The notes beneath the pieces were generated by a model, which was not told the origin of the DNA, did no database searches, and worked only from the letters and a program-made list of their open reading frames with translations. 64,000 nt of DNA from Ralstonia wenshanensis. GTDB lineage: Bacteria; Pseudomonadota; Gammaproteobacteria; Burkholderiales; Burkholderiaceae. The position numbers were made by a program, and so were the translations under genes. The DNA lies in contig NZ_CP076413.1 of assembly GCF_021173085.1 (NCBI RefSeq), positions 1,674,001 to 1,738,000 on the forward strand. The letters are read 5' to 3'. Shown piece by piece: positions 63,837 to 64,000 of this stretch. The first letter of the stretch is position 1. Each line of letters begins with the position of its first letter.

Positions 63837-63850
63837 ATTAACATGTTAAT
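63837..63850. promoter_or_regulatory. hpa operon operator candidate (HpaR site)
   Basis: ATTAACATGTTAAT is a perfect 14-bp palindrome, 21 bp upstream of the hpaG1 start, located where transcription should begin. Size and AT-rich symmetry suit a MarR-family dimer such as HpaR. The link to HpaR is inference. Confidence 0.65.
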
Positions 63851-63877
63851 CATCTGATCGGATTGCAGCCATGTCAA
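63849..63877 (-). promoter_or_regulatory. Promoter of the hpaG1-hpaI operon
   Basis: On the minus strand a perfect TTGACA (63877-63872) is followed after 17 bases by GATGAT (63854-63849), a moderate -10. The palindrome at 63837-63850 overlaps the -10 edge and the start point. Confidence 0.65.
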
Positions 63878-63895
63878 GTCGGGAAACTGCGGCGC

Positions 63896-63930
63896 AATGA
63901 AAAAGCCGGCCACGCGGACCGGCTTTTCAG
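63896..63930. terminator. Hairpin terminator upstream of the hpa promoter
   Basis: TGAAAAAGCCGG and CCGGCTTTTCA pair around CCACGCGGA, with A and T runs on each side. It probably ends a gene coming from beyond the right edge on the minus strand and isolates the hpa promoter. Confidence 0.7.
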
Positions 63931-64000
63931 TCGGCGGACGATGTGTCCGCCATGCAGAGCATCGGGCACGCCGATGTCTACGCAGGCAATCGATCAGACT

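Noticed and set aside
63978-64000. Possible 3' end of a minus-strand gene entering from the right edge (ending ...SDRLPA-stop)
   Set aside because: The hairpin at 63896-63930 makes it plausible that a gene ends here, but only seven codons are visible, too few to support a call.

Overview
The window is high-GC chromosome from a beta-proteobacterium of the Burkholderiaceae, most likely a Ralstonia species. The reasons are the phaC-phaA-phaB-phaR polyhydroxybutyrate cluster in the Cupriavidus/Ralstonia order, a BktB-type second thiolase, a phasin gene, a pyruvate dehydrogenase cluster with a lipoyl-domain E3, and the general protein resemblance. The species cannot be fixed from sequence reading alone. 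Coding density is high. I see no insertion sequence, prophage, CRISPR array or rRNA. The only clearly accessory-looking gene is a DUF1016 (YhcG-type) nuclease between serB and metC.

Layout. 1-4.9 kb (+): the 3' end of mfd, argE, serB and the DUF1016 gene. 5-15.8 kb (-): metC-like lyase, a secreted hypothetical, bktB, rimO, dusC, phaR, phaB, phaA, phaC. 16-19 kb: a small membrane protein, pgeF and rluD, with bamD divergent. 19-25.5 kb: DinG/YoaA-type helicase, a YdcH-like small protein, a coiled-coil secreted protein, tex and a heptad-repeat secreted protein. 25.5-29.2 kb: kup, a small membrane protein, pyrD. 29.3-29.5 kb: two tandem initiator tRNA genes with a clear sigma70 promoter. 29.7-31.8 kb: Nudix hydrolase, aat and bpt (N-end rule). 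31.8-35.9 kb: a small lipoprotein, a TM2 protein, a lutA-lutB-type operon and a divergent IclR regulator. 35.9-40.7 kb (-): pbpG and a tight group of nitroreductase, thioesterase, EamA transporter and HDAC-like amidohydrolase. 41 kb: phasin phaP. 42.6-49.7 kb (-): aceE-aceF-(proteasome-like peptidase)-lpdA. 50-53.2 kb (+): a PAS histidine kinase and FixJ-type regulator divergent from aceE. 53.3-57.4 kb (+): folD, prlC, xthA. 57.4-63.9 kb: hpaR convergent with hpaG1-G2-E-D-F-H-I, the homoprotocatechuate meta-cleavage operon.

How it works together. PDH makes acetyl-CoA; PhaA/BktB, PhaB and PhaC turn it into polyhydroxyalkanoate; PhaP coats the granules; PhaR represses. The sequence offers a concrete operator model: the same GTGCATCGC-like core flanks the phaP promoter as perfect 10-bp direct repeats and recurs in the phaR leader. 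The hpa operon feeds succinate and pyruvate into central metabolism, and a perfect 14-bp palindrome lies at its promoter.

The most interesting items are the beta-proteobacterial proteasome homologue inside the PDH operon, the PhaR operator candidates, two near-identical palindromes inside the DUF1016 gene, and a lut operon with no lutC. I found no whole undescribed multi-gene system that I could defend.
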